Part shown: positions 53,430 to 62,004 of the stretch, in pieces
How the letters are laid out: the number at the start of each line of letters is the position of its first letter
Numbering within the stretch: position 1 is the first letter of the stretch
Notes under the pieces: generated by a model
Told to the model about the DNA's origin: nothing
The model's input: only the letters and a program-made list of their open reading frames with translations
Databases searched by the model: none
DNA from: Nitrososphaerota archaeon
Lineage (GTDB): Archaea > Thermoproteota > Nitrososphaeria > Nitrososphaerales > Nitrosopumilaceae
DNA length: 64,000 bases
Assembly: GCA_028866895.1 (NCBI GenBank)
Contig: JAGWHF010000005.1
Location: 1 to 64,000 of the forward strand
Reading direction: 5' to 3'
Made by a program: the position numbers and the translations under genes

Positions 53430-54344
53430 TCACCTCAAAAGTCTAGAGATTTTCTCAGCGGCAGCAAAAGGGTCCATCTTCCTTTTCTGGACATTTTTCA
53501 GGTATCTAGCATAGGCGCTGCTTGAATCAAGCATGTTGCTAACTTTATTTTTGACATTATTTAAAACAATGTCCCGAAGCTCGTAATCGAGCCTTGTCAG
53601 TTCGCTTTGTTTCTTCGAGTTCTTACGTGATTCCATTAGATCCTGCAACACCGTAGCGAATTCTTTGATGCCCTTGCCTGTTTTGGCCGACGTCAACAGG
53701 ACAGAGGGATTTTTTTCTGACATTCCTATAAAATCCCTCACCGAGTCAAAGAGCTGGTTTGCCCCAGGTAGATCGCCCTTGTTTATCAGATAGACGTCCC
53801 CAATCTCAGTCAGGCCTGCCTTTATTGTTTGAATATTGTCGCCCGTATTAGGGTTAAAGACTACAACGGTAACGTCCGCGACCTTTGATATGTCCACCTC
53901 AGTTTGGCCAGCCCCAACACTCTCAATAATAACCGGATCAAAACCTGCAAATTCGAGGACCCTTATGCTGTTCCGAAGGGCCATGGATATAGCTCCTGTC
54001 GCCCCTCTAGAAGCCATACTTCTGATATACGTACCCGAATCTGTAGATTCGGTCATCCTGACCCTGTCCCCTAGAATGGCACCTCCAGTGATATGGCTTG
54101 TCGGGTCAATGGCAAGGACCGCCGTCTTGCACCCAAGTTTGTTGAGTTCAATGCTGGTCTTGTCTATCAGGGTGCTCTTCCCCGCCCCGGCGGGTCCAGT
54201 TATTCCAATGATAAAAGACCTACCAGTAGATTTGAATATTTTTTTAATCAGATCACGGCCCTCTTTACCGCCATCCTCAACCATCGATATTGCCCTAGCT
54301 ATGGCCCTCCTCCTACCTTGCCTAAGCTCTCTGACAAGATCCAT
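53430..54344 (-). CDS. meaB: MeaB/ArgK-type GTPase, mutase chaperone
   Basis: A G3E-family GTPase that protects and reloads the B12 mutase. From ATG 54344 it has 304 residues, beginning DLVRELRQGRRRAIARAISMVED, the usual family N-terminus. The P loop is GPAGAGKST, switch segments include DPTSHITGGAILGDRVRM and ESVGAGQTEVDI, and the base motif is NKGD. The longer frame to 54413 adds 23 unconserved-looking residues. A minus-strand TATA-like GATTTATTG about 26 bp before 54344 supports the inner start. It is divergent from the small subunit gene and co-directional with mcmA1. Confidence 0.92.
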   Translation of the reverse strand: MDLVRELRQGRRRAIARAISMVEDGGKEGRDLIKKIFKSTGRSFIIGITGPAGAGKSTLIDKTSIELNKLGCKTAVLAIDPTSHITGGAILGDRVRMTESTDSGTYIRSMASRGATGAISMALRNSIRVLEFAGFDPVIIESVGAGQTEVDISKVADVTVVVFNPNTGDNIQTIKAGLTEIGDVYLINKGDLPGANQLFDSVRDFIGMSEKNPSVLLTSAKTGKGIKEFATVLQDLMESRKNSKKQSELTRLDYELRDIVLNNVKNKVSNMLDSSSAYARYLKNVQKRKMDPFAAAEKISRLLR

Positions 54345-54455
54345 TAGGTCAGTTCTCCAGAACCCACAATAAATCCTTGTTGAAGTAACAAGACCGTCAT
54401 TTGCTTGGGCCATTTCAAATAAAGGTTTTAAGACCCGTGCTGCAATTCCATTATC

Positions 54456-54878
54456 ATGTCACAGAAAACGCAGACGAAGCGGGTCAGAATACTCGTTTCG
54501 AAGCTGGGTTTGGACGGGCACGACAGGGGCGCACTTGTCCTATGCAGGGCCTTCAGGGATGCCGGAATGGAGGTGATATATTCAGGATTGTTCGCCACGC
54601 CTGAGAGAGTAGCCCAAATTGCCGAAGATGAGGATGTCGATGTCATAGCACTGAGCCTTCTCAATGGTGCACATCTGACACTTTTCCCCCGTGTTGTCAA
54701 GGCTCTCAAGGAGAAGGGAATCAACGACGTGCTGGTGATAGGAGGCGGAGTAATCCCACATGAAGATAAAACAGAGCTGGAAAAGTCAGGAGTGCAAGGA
54801 AATTTCGGTCCAGGAACCCCGCTTCCGGCAATTATCGATTTTATTCAGGCCAATCTTGTAAAAAACAGGAAGATATAG
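54456..54878 (+). CDS. mcmA2: Methylmalonyl-CoA mutase small (B12-binding) subunit
   Basis: The cobalamin-binding partner of the large subunit. In 140 residues it shows the base-off/His-on motif as GLDGHDRGAL near residue 20, then ALSLLNGAHLTLFP and a Gly-rich VLVIGGGVIPHED segment that lines the nucleotide tail pocket. It is transcribed divergently from meaB-mcmA1-mce over a gap of about 110 bp (42 bp from the outer meaB start). It ends 2 bp from the convergent ilvC. Splitting catalytic and B12 domains onto two genes is the archaeal form of the enzyme. Confidence 0.95.
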   Translation: MSQKTQTKRVRILVSKLGLDGHDRGALVLCRAFRDAGMEVIYSGLFATPERVAQIAEDEDVDVIALSLLNGAHLTLFPRVVKALKEKGINDVLVIGGGVIPHEDKTELEKSGVQGNFGPGTPLPAIIDFIQANLVKNRKI

Positions 54879-54880
54879 TG

Positions 54881-55879
54881 CTATTCTGTGGAACCGGGCC
54901 ACATCATACTCCGCATCCGCTTTCCTACCTGCTCTATCTGGTGTGATTCTATTTCTTTCATGTATCTGTCAAATGCGTTCTTTCCATTTTTGGCATAATC
55001 ACTTGTCCATTCCTGATTGAATGTTCCGTCCTGGATCATTTTCAATGCTTTCTTCATCTTTTCCTTTACTTCCCTATCCATCACCATAGGACCGCGAGTC
55101 AGGCCTCCATATCGTGCAGTCTCACTAACTCTTCGATACATTCCGGCAATGCCGTATCTCTGGATCATGTCTACTATCAACTTGAGTTCATGAAGCACTT
55201 CAAAGTAAGCTATCTCCGGCTGGTACCCAGATTCAACCAAAGTCTCAAATGCATTCATTACCATGGATGCCGAACCGCCACAAAGATCAACTTGTTCACC
55301 GAACCAGTCTGTCTCCACCTCTTCCTTGAAGGTGGTTTCTATGACGCCTGCCCTAGTGCTCCCAATCCCCTTTGCTATCGCAAGAGTCCTATCCCACGCC
55401 ATCTTTGTATGATCCTGATAAACTGCAACGATTGATGGGGTACCAAATCCCTGCTGATATGTTTCACGGACCTTTGAACCGGGCCCTTTTGGAGCGACCA
55501 TAATCACGTCTACGTCGTGTGGAGGAACAATCCATTTCCAGTGTATTGCTGCCCCGTGAGAGAATGACAAGGCCTTTCCAGCCTTGAGATGAGGAGATAT
55601 CTCATCTTTGTATACCTGAGCCTGAACCATGTCCGGGATAAGGACGTGGATTATGTCGGCCTTTGCACATGCCTCTTTTACAGGCATTACCTCATGCCCG
55701 TCATCTCGTGCCTTTTTCCAGCTTCCGCCGGACTGGTTCACGCCAACTATCACATTAAAACCTGAATCTTTTAGGTTGTTCGCCTGTGCGTTCCCTTGTA
55801 TCCCATAACCTATCACAGCTATTATCTGGTTTTTTAAAGAATCAGCCTTTACGTCAGAGTCCTTCCAACTTCTTGCCAT
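54881..55879 (-). CDS. ilvC: Ketol-acid reductoisomerase
   Basis: Second step of branched-chain amino acid synthesis, NAD(P)H-dependent. The 332-residue class I enzyme has the Rossmann motif VIGYGIQGNAQANNL, followed by GVNQSGGSWKKA, IHVLIPDMVQ and MVAPKGPGSKVRETYQ. The knotted C-terminal domain has the Mg-binding ETFKEEVETDWFGEQ and SETARYGGL. A minus-strand TATA (TTTTTATTTAC, 55900-55910) has its centre 26 bp before the ATG, so the mRNA should be leaderless. Confidence 0.96.
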   Translation of the reverse strand: MARSWKDSDVKADSLKNQIIAVIGYGIQGNAQANNLKDSGFNVIVGVNQSGGSWKKARDDGHEVMPVKEACAKADIIHVLIPDMVQAQVYKDEISPHLKAGKALSFSHGAAIHWKWIVPPHDVDVIMVAPKGPGSKVRETYQQGFGTPSIVAVYQDHTKMAWDRTLAIAKGIGSTRAGVIETTFKEEVETDWFGEQVDLCGGSASMVMNAFETLVESGYQPEIAYFEVLHELKLIVDMIQRYGIAGMYRRVSETARYGGLTRGPMVMDREVKEKMKKALKMIQDGTFNQEWTSDYAKNGKNAFDRYMKEIESHQIEQVGKRMRSMMWPGSTE

Positions 55880-55899
55880 GCGTTGCCCTTATTTTCGAT

Positions 55900-55910
55900 G
55901 TAAATAAAAA
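55900..55910 (-). promoter_or_regulatory. TATA box of ilvC
   Basis: TTTTTATTTAC on the minus strand has its centre exactly 26 bp before the ilvC ATG at 55879, the leaderless spacing. Confidence 0.55.
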
Positions 55911-56028
55911 TGTAGATTCCTTTTTGCCAAGATGGGAAAATCCAGCGTCTTACCACAATCCCAACCCAAAAGTGAGGATGCTATTGAAAGAACCAGACAT
56001 AACAATAGTGCAGGATGAACAGTCCCCA

Positions 56029-56052
56029 CCATTGGCCTTTCTAGGCCAATGG
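56029..56052. promoter_or_regulatory. Perfect 10-bp inverted repeat between ilvC and the response regulator
   Basis: CCATTGGCCT and AGGCCAATGG are separated by TTCT. The repeat stands alone in a 286-bp divergent region, about 114 bp before the response-regulator ATG (56166) and 150 bp before ilvC. It could be an operator for a dimeric protein or an RNA hairpin in a longer transcript. Confidence 0.45.
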
Positions 56053-56165
56053 AAAAGCTGGAAGTTGTACCGATCTCCAGATTTGGCGGCTTTGTGGTAA
56101 ATTGCATCCCATTTCCAGAATTTGGAGATTTTAATCCAATAGATACCTTAAATAGTAAACAAACC

Positions 56166-56585
56166 ATGCCCAAATCAGTGGGGGAAAAGGAGAAGACACG
56201 AGTACTTGTAGCTGACGACAATCATGACATCCTGATGTTGTTTGGCGAGCTCCTGGAATTGAAAAATTTCGATGTGGTCGGAAAGGCAAGAAACGGCAAG
56301 GAAGCAGTAGAGTTTTACAACAATTCGAGGCCCGAAATCTCGTTTCTTGACGTTTTGATGCCAGAAGGTGACGGCATTTACGCGTTAGAAAAGATCAGGG
56401 AGATCAATCCAAATGCCATTGTCATAATGGTGACCTCGGATCTGGCCTCCGCCACCGCCGAAAGGTTAAGGCAGCTTCATGCATCAGCCATAGTCTACAA
56501 GCCATTTGATATCAACGAGATACTGAAGGTGATCGAAAGTTTAAAGTCAAAAGATAATTTAAGTCACCTAAAATTCCACAACTGA
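56166..56585 (+). CDS. Receiver-only response regulator
   Basis: A CheY-like phospho-receiver without an output domain. From ATG 56166 it has 139 residues. The acidic pair is in RVLVADDNHD, the phospho-accepting Asp in SFLDVLMPEGDG, the conserved Thr/Ser in VIMVTSD and the Lys in VYKPFD. A TATA-like CTTAAATAG at 56148-56156 suggests initiation close to or after this ATG, so GTG 56178 could also serve; the frame is open upstream to ATG 56049 with less conserved-looking sequence. No histidine kinase is adjacent. Confidence 0.85.
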   Translation: MPKSVGEKEKTRVLVADDNHDILMLFGELLELKNFDVVGKARNGKEAVEFYNNSRPEISFLDVLMPEGDGIYALEKIREINPNAIVIMVTSDLASATAERLRQLHASAIVYKPFDINEILKVIESLKSKDNLSHLKFHN

Positions 56586-56734
56586 TTCGGTACGCCAGAT
56601 GCAATTAACTAGGTTTCAAAAATAAACCGGACCTAATTCATGGACTTTAGGAGAAAAGGACGCAATTGACAAATAAAACTGCATTTTTAGAAAATTTTTA
56701 AATATAACCAAAATTTTATCCAACTGGGAGTAAT

Positions 56735-56935
56735 TTGAGTCCTGAAACATCGCTAGATGAGATGTGGCATGTAATGGAAGAATACGGGATAGACCGAGGG
56801 CTTCTAGAGTCCACAAATCCAAGCAAGGAGTTGTTATTTAGGCTCTACACAGCAATCAAACAAGTCAAAGAAAGGACGGAAATCATTGAGAGGGAGACTA
56901 ACGGGCTTCTCAAGCAAGACGGAATCTCTGGGTAA
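56735..56935 (+). CDS. Small helical hypothetical protein
   Basis: A 66-residue acidic protein starting at TTG 56735, with GGGAG about 6 nt before it and a TATA-like TTTTAAATATAA near 56694-56705. It begins SPETSLDEMWHVMEEYG and continues with a long helix (RLYTAIKQVKERTEIIERE). No motif I know is visible. The well-spaced promoter, ribosome site and helix periodicity make it a likely real gene. Confidence 0.55.
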   Translation: MSPETSLDEMWHVMEEYGIDRGLLESTNPSKELLFRLYTAIKQVKERTEIIERETNGLLKQDGISG

Positions 56936-57003
56936 AGAGTGCAATAGGCCTTGCAATATCACTAGACTCAAAGCAGGATTTGACGCAACATGTTAGCCTG
57001 CAT

Positions 57004-57123
57004 TCATATATTCATCTCCTTTCCACATTTTTCGCATCGGACAACCGTGCCCTCCACCCTGACCCTCTCGAATTTTTTCGAACCGCATTTTGGACATATT
57101 GGGCATGCCCGCGCCGCATCCAT
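57004..57123 (-). CDS. 39-residue zinc-ribbon protein
   Basis: From ATG 57123 to TGA 57004-57006. The peptide contains CPICPKCGSKKFERV and, after a short strand turn, VVRCEKCGKEM, so C-x2-C (or CPxCPxC) and C-x2-C metal pairs frame a small ribbon. An in-frame TGA just upstream fixes the start. A TATA-like element at 57171-57180 is shared with the divergent TPR gene. Such stand-alone ribbons often bind RNA polymerase or the ribosome, but the role here is unknown. Confidence 0.65.
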   Translation of the reverse strand: MDAARACPICPKCGSKKFERVRVEGTVVRCEKCGKEMNI

Positions 57124-57170
57124 GATTCAGGCATGATTTACCTTCTTATCATCCTACCCTTAGATGCCAC

Positions 57171-57180
57171 ATATTTATCA
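57171..57180. promoter_or_regulatory. Bidirectional TATA-like box
   Basis: ATATTTATCA reads as a TATA box on both strands. Its centre is about 30 bp before the TPR-protein ATG (57206) and about 50 bp before the zinc-ribbon ATG (57123), so the former would be nearly leaderless and the latter would have a short leader. Confidence 0.4.
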
Positions 57181-57205
57181 GTACTGAAGAATAGATGGCA
57201 CATAC

Positions 57206-57724
57206 ATGAACGACTGGTCTGAAGATGAAGAAGAATCGATCATAAGAAATCTCTACAACATAGGATTGGCGCATGCCAACAGAGGAAAGCCAAGGGAGGC
57301 AATTTTTTATTTTGAACAGATACTCAAGGTGGAACCAACTCATGTTGGAGCATTGGTAAATAAAGGAAACGCCCTTGGCAAACTTGGAAGGTATGAGGAG
57401 GCAATTTTATCATACGAGGTGGTCCTGGCGAGAATGCCCACTCATTCCACCTCACTCCTAAACAAGGGCCTCGCACTACATTATCTCCTTCGGTATGACG
57501 AGGCCATCTCCTGCTACAACACTGTCCTGGTAAGAGATCCTGGTAATCCAGCCGCTCTTTATCAAAAGGCCTGTAGTTGCGTACTGAAAAATCAACCCGA
57601 CGAATCCCTAGCCTTGCTAGAACGGGTAGTAAAGATAGACCCCGCGTATGCTTCCAAGGCAAGCCGAGACGATGACTTTCTTTCCCTTAGGGATGATTCA
57701 AGGTTCAAGGCAATTACCACATAA
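57206..57724 (+). CDS. Tetratricopeptide-repeat protein
   Basis: A 172-residue protein made of TPR units. Repeat-like 34-residue blocks are centred on AHANRGKPREAIFYFEQILKVEP, NKGNALGKLGRYEEAILSYEVVLARMP and NKGLALHYLLRYDEAISCYNTVL, with a fourth, more degenerate block. The typical W/L/G/Y/A/F/A/P positions are visible. It ends with a short segment (FLSLRDDSRFKAI) seen in several TPR proteins. TPR domains bind partner proteins; no catalytic part is present. It is divergent from the small zinc ribbon. Confidence 0.85.
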   Translation: MNDWSEDEEESIIRNLYNIGLAHANRGKPREAIFYFEQILKVEPTHVGALVNKGNALGKLGRYEEAILSYEVVLARMPTHSTSLLNKGLALHYLLRYDEAISCYNTVLVRDPGNPAALYQKACSCVLKNQPDESLALLERVVKIDPAYASKASRDDDFLSLRDDSRFKAITT

Positions 57725-57763
57725 TACAATAAGGAAAAATACACCGAGATAGGTAATGGCTTC

Positions 57764-58642
57764 ATGAAGGTAGGGATTGTCGGTACCGGATTGTTAGGCA
57801 GGGCAGTGGCAGCACGACTACTACGTACGGGTCACACCGTGACCGTTTATAACAGGACAAAGGAAAAGGCCGCCGTACTCAAGGATCAAGGCGCCAAGAT
57901 AGCAGACTCTCCAAAGAAATTAGCAGAGGTGTCTGATCTTGTGATCACAATCGTCAGAGATTCAGATGCTGTCGAGTCTGTATCATTTGGTGAAGATGGC
58001 ATCGTCCATGGAAGACATGATGGACTCATAGTGGCAGACATGAGCACCATAAACCCCATCGCATCCAAGAGATTAGCGCAGAAATTCGAACAATACGGCA
58101 TTGCGATGATCGACAGTCCGGTGATGGGCGGTCCCCCCCTCGCTGAAAAAGGCGGTCTTGTCGTGATGATAGGAGGTAAAAATGACACATACGAAAGGTG
58201 CAAACAGGTGTTCGACTCCATAGGAGAGAAAACATTTCACGTTGGGCCCAACGGATCCGCACACTCCATGAAGCTTGCTCTGAACTTGCAGATCTCGATC
58301 CTTGCCCTTGCCATATCCGAAGGGATAATTCTGACAAAAAGATCTGGTTTGGATCCCATGCTATTCTTCGACGTTTTAAATTCGACCTATTTTAAAACTG
58401 GAATGAGTCTCCTCAAGGGACCAAAAATGGCAAAAGGAAACTTTGAACCCAGTTTTTTTCTAAAAGTCATGGAAAAGGATCTGGAAGAGATAAATCAAAC
58501 AGCAAAGGAGTTCGGGGCGAGTCTACCGATGGCTAGCGTTGCAATGAACCTATACAAAGATGCTGTTGAACACGGATTTGGCGATATAGATTACACCGGA
58601 ATATTGGCATATTTGGAAAGAGTGGGCAAGCAGACCGGCTAG
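57764..58642 (+). CDS. Beta-hydroxyacid dehydrogenase, HIBADH/GLYR1 family
   Basis: A NAD(P)-dependent dehydrogenase acting on 3-hydroxyisobutyrate-type or succinic/malonic/glyoxylic semialdehyde-type substrates. The 292 residues show the Rossmann VGIVGTGLLGRAVAARLLRTGHTVTVYNRT, the substrate-binding DSPVMGGPPLAEKGGLVVMIGG and the catalytic Lys in SAHSMKLALNLQ. FGDIDYTGILAYLE closes the C-terminal helical domain. The true substrate cannot be told from sequence. A semialdehyde-reductase role in carbon fixation is a possibility, as is glyoxylate or tartronate semialdehyde reduction next to glycerate metabolism. Confidence 0.85.
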   Translation: MKVGIVGTGLLGRAVAARLLRTGHTVTVYNRTKEKAAVLKDQGAKIADSPKKLAEVSDLVITIVRDSDAVESVSFGEDGIVHGRHDGLIVADMSTINPIASKRLAQKFEQYGIAMIDSPVMGGPPLAEKGGLVVMIGGKNDTYERCKQVFDSIGEKTFHVGPNGSAHSMKLALNLQISILALAISEGIILTKRSGLDPMLFFDVLNSTYFKTGMSLLKGPKMAKGNFEPSFFLKVMEKDLEEINQTAKEFGASLPMASVAMNLYKDAVEHGFGDIDYTGILAYLERVGKQTG

Positions 58643-58688
58643 GTCTCCACTTTCAAGATCCCATCGTTTGATAACAGTTGCAGTTTCA

Positions 58689-60335
58689 TTAAAGACCAAG
58701 TTTTGTCTTGTGTGCTTGAATATCAGAAATTTCCACCTTCTTGAAAAGAGGGCATATCTCGCCCAATTTGTGTCCAGGTACTACAGCCATTTTCGATATT
58801 GCATCCCATTCATTCTGCGAGATCTGTCCCTCGAGGTTTAGCTGCGACCAGATTTTCTGCGAGGATTCGGGTAGAAATGGATAGAGTGAAATTGCGATGG
58901 AGCGAACTGCGTTGACAGAGATGAATATACAATTGTTTTTTCCCGTTTCCGCCTTCCACGGCTCCTTCTTCTGGAAGTATTGATTAAAGTAGGCAGAAAA
59001 CTCGAGTATCTTTTTTAGTGCCCTGTCTAGGTGGTTTTCAACCATAAAGGGCGTAAGCTCCCCTTCGAGGTTCCTTATCTTGTTTTGTGCCTCCAAGTCC
59101 TCAGAATCAAAGCTATCAGGTGCTGGAACTATACCCCCATCACTCTTTTGAGTGAAGCCAAGCGCCCTGTTAACAAAGTTCCCCACGTTGCCAATCAGCT
59201 CCGAATTTATCCTTCCTGCAAACTCATCCCAGTCAAAATTAAGATCATCTTGGCTGAAAGGCGTAATCATGGTCAAGTAAAACCGGAGATAGTCTGCAGG
59301 GTACCATTGCAGGAACTCCCTTAGTCCAATATACCAGTTACGACTCTTGGAGATCTTTTTGTTCTGCAGCATCAGGTGCCCCCTTGTCGGGATATAATCT
59401 GGCAGTTTGAATTCACCACCAAGCCCCATCCTCATGGCAGGGAGGAATAGATAATGATGGTAAACTATATCCTTACCAATAAAATGGTAGATTTCCGCAG
59501 TGTTCCAGAATTCCTTCCCGTCAAGCCCCTTACCTTCTAGAAACTTCAGGGTTGAAGATATATAGGCCAGATGATTGTCAAACCAGCCGTAGAACACCTT
59601 CCCCTTAGCATCTGAGAGCGGGATTGGGATTCCCCAAGGAATATCACGGGTGATGTCCCAGTCAACCAGACCGTCCCTTATCCAGTTCTGGACGTACTTT
59701 TTAACATCCTTTTGCAGGTGCGAGTCAGCCTCCAGCCATCTGCTAAGGTCGCTTACAAAATTAGTGAGTTTGAAAAAATAGTGTTTTGTCTTTTCCTTCA
59801 CTGGCGGATTCTTGCAGATTGCGCATTTTGGCTCCTCAATCTCCTGCGGAATTCTTCCGCATTTTTCACAAAGATCTGAATACTGATCCTCCGCCTTGCA
59901 ATAAGGGCATCGACCTATTACATATCTGTCCGGCAGAAACTTTCTGTCAACACTGCAGTAAAATTGAATTATCTCCTGCTCGTAAACATGTCCATTTTCA
60001 AGCAGTTTATTGAACACGTACTGTACAAAGGCAACATTTTCAGGAGAGCTAGTTCTGTAAAAAAAGTCAAAGTCAATTCCAAATGCAGTAAAATCAGAGT
60101 AGTCTCTCTCATTCCAGACTTTGACATATTCCTCCGGTGTTTTTTTTTCCTTTTCAGCCTGAATTAAAATTGGAGTACCATAATCATCAGAGGCACAGAT
60201 GTAATAGGCCTCCGTCCCCGACATCTTGAGGAATCTCGTCGTGATGTCAGCCGGCAGATAGGTTGAGGCCACATGTCCCAAATGAATCTCACCGTTAGCA
60301 TATGGAAGTGCGCTGGTTATGATAGCCCGCTTCAT
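58689..60335 (-). CDS. metG: Methionyl-tRNA synthetase
   Basis: Charges tRNA-Met. The 548 residues contain the HIGH-type motif in PYANGEIHLGHVAS near residue 11 and KMSKS-type KKISKSRNW near 325. A zinc knuckle region has CPYCKAEDQ, CEKCGR and CAICKNPP, and DWDITRDIPWGIPIPL is also present. An anticodon-binding domain ends the protein; no C-terminal tRNA-binding (EMAP-like) domain is attached. It is transcribed on the minus strand after ahcY and the two could share a promoter, linking methionine charging and SAM recycling. Confidence 0.96.
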   Translation of the reverse strand: MKRAIITSALPYANGEIHLGHVASTYLPADITTRFLKMSGTEAYYICASDDYGTPILIQAEKEKKTPEEYVKVWNERDYSDFTAFGIDFDFFYRTSSPENVAFVQYVFNKLLENGHVYEQEIIQFYCSVDRKFLPDRYVIGRCPYCKAEDQYSDLCEKCGRIPQEIEEPKCAICKNPPVKEKTKHYFFKLTNFVSDLSRWLEADSHLQKDVKKYVQNWIRDGLVDWDITRDIPWGIPIPLSDAKGKVFYGWFDNHLAYISSTLKFLEGKGLDGKEFWNTAEIYHFIGKDIVYHHYLFLPAMRMGLGGEFKLPDYIPTRGHLMLQNKKISKSRNWYIGLREFLQWYPADYLRFYLTMITPFSQDDLNFDWDEFAGRINSELIGNVGNFVNRALGFTQKSDGGIVPAPDSFDSEDLEAQNKIRNLEGELTPFMVENHLDRALKKILEFSAYFNQYFQKKEPWKAETGKNNCIFISVNAVRSIAISLYPFLPESSQKIWSQLNLEGQISQNEWDAISKMAVVPGHKLGEICPLFKKVEISDIQAHKTKLGL

Positions 60336-60365
60336 TGTTCTGATTGAGGATGGACGTGATTTAAG

Positions 60366-61607
60366 CTATGCCCAGCTCTGTTCGTATTTTACCTGTGCTG
60401 CTGTTGGCTTGTCTATCTTCACGCTCATTGCAGCCAATGCATCAACGGCAATCTGACGGTCAATCTCTTCCGGTACAGGAATGACCTTTTTCCCAATCTT
60501 CCTATGATTCCTTGCGATGTGAATCATAGATAGCAGTTGGTTCGAGAAGGACTGAGCCATGACCTCTGGCGGATGACCCTCTGCGGCAACAAGGTTTGCA
60601 ATCCTCCCCTTTCCGATAAGATAGACACGTTTGCCATTTTTGAGCAAGCATTCGTCAAGGTTTGGACGTACTTCTCTTACCGACCTTGACTCATTTAGCA
60701 AGAATTTGGCGTCTACCTCAACATCAAAATGTCCCACATTGCCAAGAATTGCTCCGTCCCTCATCCTGAGAATGTGTTCCTTTCTTATGACACCCGTCTG
60801 TCCTGTTGCGGTTACAAAAATTTCTCCAATTTTTGCTGCCTCCTCCATCGTCATTACGTCGAAACCATCCATGTGAGCCTCAAGGGCACGTACGGGATCA
60901 ACCTCCGTGACGCAGACCTTGGAGCCAAGTCCTTTTGCCCGAGAGGCCACACCTCGTCCCACCCAGCCATAGCCGGCAACAACTACTCGCTTTCCTGCAA
61001 ACAAAAGGTTCATAGATCTGAAGTACCCGTCTATCGTGCTCTGGCCTGTGCCGTACCTGTTATCAAACATGTGTTTGGTATACGCATCATTAACGGAAAT
61101 TACAGGATATCTTAACTTTCTCTGTTTTTCAAGAGCCTTCAGCCTTATCACCCCGGTAGTTGTCTCTTCGGTCCCTCCAAATATTGCCCAAGAGGAAAAA
61201 TTCTTGCTGCCATGAACCTTGCTGTGACAGTCTGACCCATCGTCCGTTATCACCTGGGGCTTGTGGCTTAGCATCTGGTCTATACACCAATCATACTCCT
61301 CTGGGGTCTGACCAGCCCATGCATAGATGTGTATGCCATTTTCTGCAAGAAATGCTGCGATATCATCCTGCGTTGAGAGCGGATTTGCGCCGCATGCGCT
61401 CACGTCTGCGCCCAAGGCTTTGGCTCCCATCATCAGAACCGATGTCTCCTTTGTAATGTGAAGACATATACCCAATCTGACCCCCTTAAGAGGCTGCGAC
61501 CGTTTCAGTCTTTCTATGGTATTACTGAGAATCTTCATGTGATCTCTTGCCCACTCATATGATACCTTTCCCTTTTCTGCCAAGCTCGGGTCCTTGATTT
61601 GGCTCAT
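60366..61607 (-). CDS. ahcY: Adenosylhomocysteinase
   Basis: Hydrolyses S-adenosylhomocysteine to adenosine and homocysteine using bound NAD. From ATG 61607 it has 413 residues: SQIKDPSLAEKG, then LGICLHITKETSVLM, DDGSDCHSKVHG, and the NAD site VVAGYGWVGRGVASRAKG. VTEVDPVRALEAHMDGF and NVGHFDVEVD follow. An outer ATG at 61619 is in frame, but the TATA (TTTTATATC, 61629-61637 on the minus strand) has its centre 26 bp before 61607, so the inner one is the leaderless start. Confidence 0.95.
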   Translation of the reverse strand: MSQIKDPSLAEKGKVSYEWARDHMKILSNTIERLKRSQPLKGVRLGICLHITKETSVLMMGAKALGADVSACGANPLSTQDDIAAFLAENGIHIYAWAGQTPEEYDWCIDQMLSHKPQVITDDGSDCHSKVHGSKNFSSWAIFGGTEETTTGVIRLKALEKQRKLRYPVISVNDAYTKHMFDNRYGTGQSTIDGYFRSMNLLFAGKRVVVAGYGWVGRGVASRAKGLGSKVCVTEVDPVRALEAHMDGFDVMTMEEAAKIGEIFVTATGQTGVIRKEHILRMRDGAILGNVGHFDVEVDAKFLLNESRSVREVRPNLDECLLKNGKRVYLIGKGRIANLVAAEGHPPEVMAQSFSNQLLSMIHIARNHRKIGKKVIPVPEEIDRQIAVDALAAMSVKIDKPTAAQVKYEQSWA

Positions 61608-61628
61608 GTGGCAATTCAAAATCGAGGG

Positions 61629-61637
61629 ATATAAAAT
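61629..61637 (-). promoter_or_regulatory. TATA box of ahcY that decides its start
   Basis: TTTTATATC on the minus strand has its centre 26 bp before ATG 61607. The outer ATG at 61619 would lie upstream of the predicted transcription start. Confidence 0.55.
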
Positions 61638-61655
61638 GCTATCAAAAAAGGCAAT

Positions 61656-61664
61656 CTAAATATT
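61656..61664 (+). promoter_or_regulatory. TATA box of the Rieske-protein gene
   Basis: CTAAATATT has its centre about 28 bp before TTG 61688, which supports the inner start; ATG 61667 would be only a few bases after the box. Confidence 0.45.
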
Positions 61665-61687
61665 GGATGATCCTTGCCTTACATTCA

Positions 61688-61990
61688 TTGGCGTGGAAGA
61701 AGGTAGCAGAAAAAAATAGCATTGCCCCCGGAAAAGGCAGGGAGTTTTTAGTAGATGGTAAGAAAATAGCCGTTTTCAACCAGAACGGTTTCCACGCACT
61801 GGATTCGATCTGCGTCCATCAGGATGGTTCACTTGCGCCTGGGAAGATTGACGGCGACATCGTTGAATGCCCCCTTCATTTCTGGCATTACAACATCAGG
61901 ACTGGGGAGCTTGTAGATTACATCAAGGGGGTAAAGCTGCAAACTTACAAGGTCGAGGTCAAAAACGACGGGATTTACCTAGACGTGTGA
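61688..61990 (+). CDS. Rieske-type [2Fe-2S] ferredoxin
   Basis: A small soluble Rieske protein of 100 residues. Cluster ligands are C-x-H in CVHQDGSL and C-x2-H in CPLHFWHYN. It starts at TTG 61688, giving AWKKVAEKNSIAPGKG, the normal family N-terminus; ATG 61667 is in frame but poorly placed to the TATA box. Such proteins carry electrons for oxygenases or nitrite-type reductases, or act as free ferredoxins; the partner is unknown. nadE follows after 14 bp on the same strand. Confidence 0.88.
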   Translation: MAWKKVAEKNSIAPGKGREFLVDGKKIAVFNQNGFHALDSICVHQDGSLAPGKIDGDIVECPLHFWHYNIRTGELVDYIKGVKLQTYKVEVKNDGIYLDV

Positions 61991-62004
61991 AAGTTTAATT
62001 CGTT

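Noticed and set aside
55932-56018. A 28-residue frame upstream of the response regulator
   Set aside because: The AT-rich element before it is exactly placed for ilvC on the other strand, and the peptide is polar and low in structure.
56049-56165. A longer response regulator from ATG 56049
   Set aside because: The added 39 residues are not receiver-like and the nearest TATA box (56148-56156) lies inside them.
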